Source: Acidocella aminolytica 101 = DSM 11237
GTDB taxonomy: Bacteria; Pseudomonadota; Alphaproteobacteria; Acetobacterales; Acetobacteraceae
DNA: 64,000 bases
Assembly (NCBI RefSeq): GCF_900129125.1
Contig: NZ_FQVJ01000009.1
Coordinates: 55,802-119,801 of the forward strand
Direction of reading: 5' to 3'
The position numbers and the translations under genes are program-made. Within the stretch, counting starts at the first letter, position 1; the number at the start of each line of letters is the position of its first letter. Positions 63,660 to 64,000 of this stretch are shown here, piece after piece. The notes below the pieces were generated by a model, which was not told the origin of the DNA, ran no database searches, and saw only the letters and a list, made by a program, of their open reading frames with translations.

Positions 63660-63676
63660 ACAGTGTTTAGAACAGA

Positions 63677-64000
63677 TTAGAACGCGTACTTCAGATAGAA
63701 ACGGCTGCTGAGGTACGGGTTGTTGTAGTGAACATTGGACTCAGAGCTGTTCTGGGCAAACGCGGCATCGGTATCCCAGGCAACGGAGAGGCCCTTGAGC
63801 ACATCGGCAAGGCTGTAGCTGAAACCGGCGTCGATGACGTGGATCGCTTCGTTATGGATTGGCGTCACACCGGACGGGAACCCATACGCACCGTCATAGT
63901 TATAGGTGCTGCCGCCAAAGCCGTAATCGGCATTATACTCAACATAGGTAGGCGTAATGGTCAGCTTGTTGTTCAGCGCCATGATGGTGCCGGTGATGCC
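63677..64000 (-). CDS. Outer-membrane porin, C-terminal part (runs off the window)
   Basis: The last 107 codons of an outer-membrane beta-barrel. Alternating-residue strands are rich in Tyr and Asn, separated by short turns (LTITPTYVEYNADYG, VIDAGFSYSLADVLKGLSVAWDTDAAF), and the chain ends SSRFYLKYAF with the terminal Phe read by the BAM machinery. The N-terminus lies beyond base 64000. It probably belongs with the sugar-acid genes as uptake porin (OprB-like or related); the exact family cannot be decided from this piece. Confidence 0.7.
   Translation of the reverse strand, partial: GITGTIMALNNKLTITPTYVEYNADYGFGGSTYNYDGAYGFPSGVTPIHNEAIHVIDAGFSYSLADVLKGLSVAWDTDAAFAQNSSESNVHYNNPYLSSRFYLKYAF

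Overview
The window looks like a chromosomal segment of a GC-rich alphaproteobacterium, most likely from the Acetobacteraceae (the family-level call is an inference). The clade evidence is direct. There is a circularly permuted two-piece tmRNA gene, a SAM-II riboswitch in front of metZ, and a dusB-ntrB-ntrC-ntrY-ntrX block. An accD-folC pair, a groESL operon with CIRCE operators and a Usg-family gene also fit.

Layout, left to right. 1-3.4 kb: a GT4 glycosyltransferase and an LpxH-like phosphoesterase, divergent from a diacylglycerol-kinase-family gene, then malate dehydrogenase with its own promoter and terminator. 3.5-9.6 kb: five tightly coupled genes for a membrane complex related to hydrogenase-4/complex I (hyfB, C, E, F, G types). 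Its large subunit has lost all four nickel-ligand cysteines, and no small (NuoB/HyfI-type) subunit gene adjoins it; this is the best candidate for an undescribed system. 9.6-20 kb (minus strand): a Tat-exported phosphoesterase, folC-accD and the ntrXYCB-dusB regulatory block. 20-29 kb: a stand-alone ispF, a candidate small RNA, an unfamiliar SLGQNCEF protein, a monooxygenase, tmRNA, thyX, a periplasmic binding protein, a quinone oxidoreductase, a lipoprotein, RidA, a secreted CHAP-like protein, a nitroreductase, and a membrane-protein gene broken by an in-frame amber codon. 29-37 kb: Hsp20, GroEL/ES, Usg, a PmtA-like methyltransferase, a DsbD-like disulfide reductase and the HrpB helicase.

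37-49 kb is rich in envelope polysaccharide functions: a PilZ-like protein, an acyltransferase, a WecA-like transferase, UDP-glucose dehydrogenase, a methyltransferase-glycosyltransferase fusion, a zinc-ribbon methyltransferase, an RgpF-type protein and a PlsC acyltransferase. tRNA-Gly(CCC) and the riboswitch-controlled metZ lie within it. 48.8-55 kb is an aa3-type cytochrome c oxidase operon with two consecutive subunit II genes, the first with a degraded CuA site, followed by coxA, ctaB, a small membrane protein, coxC and surf1; ctaG/cox11 is not in its usual place. M32 carboxypeptidase, LtrA and mnmE follow as coupled genes.

After mnmE the usual mnmG is absent. There are unrecognised ORF remnants, an IS110-family element, and then a sugar-acid catabolism module on the minus strand (porin, Gfo/Idh/MocA oxidoreductase, pentonate-type dehydratase). 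This boundary looks like a rearrangement or insertion junction.
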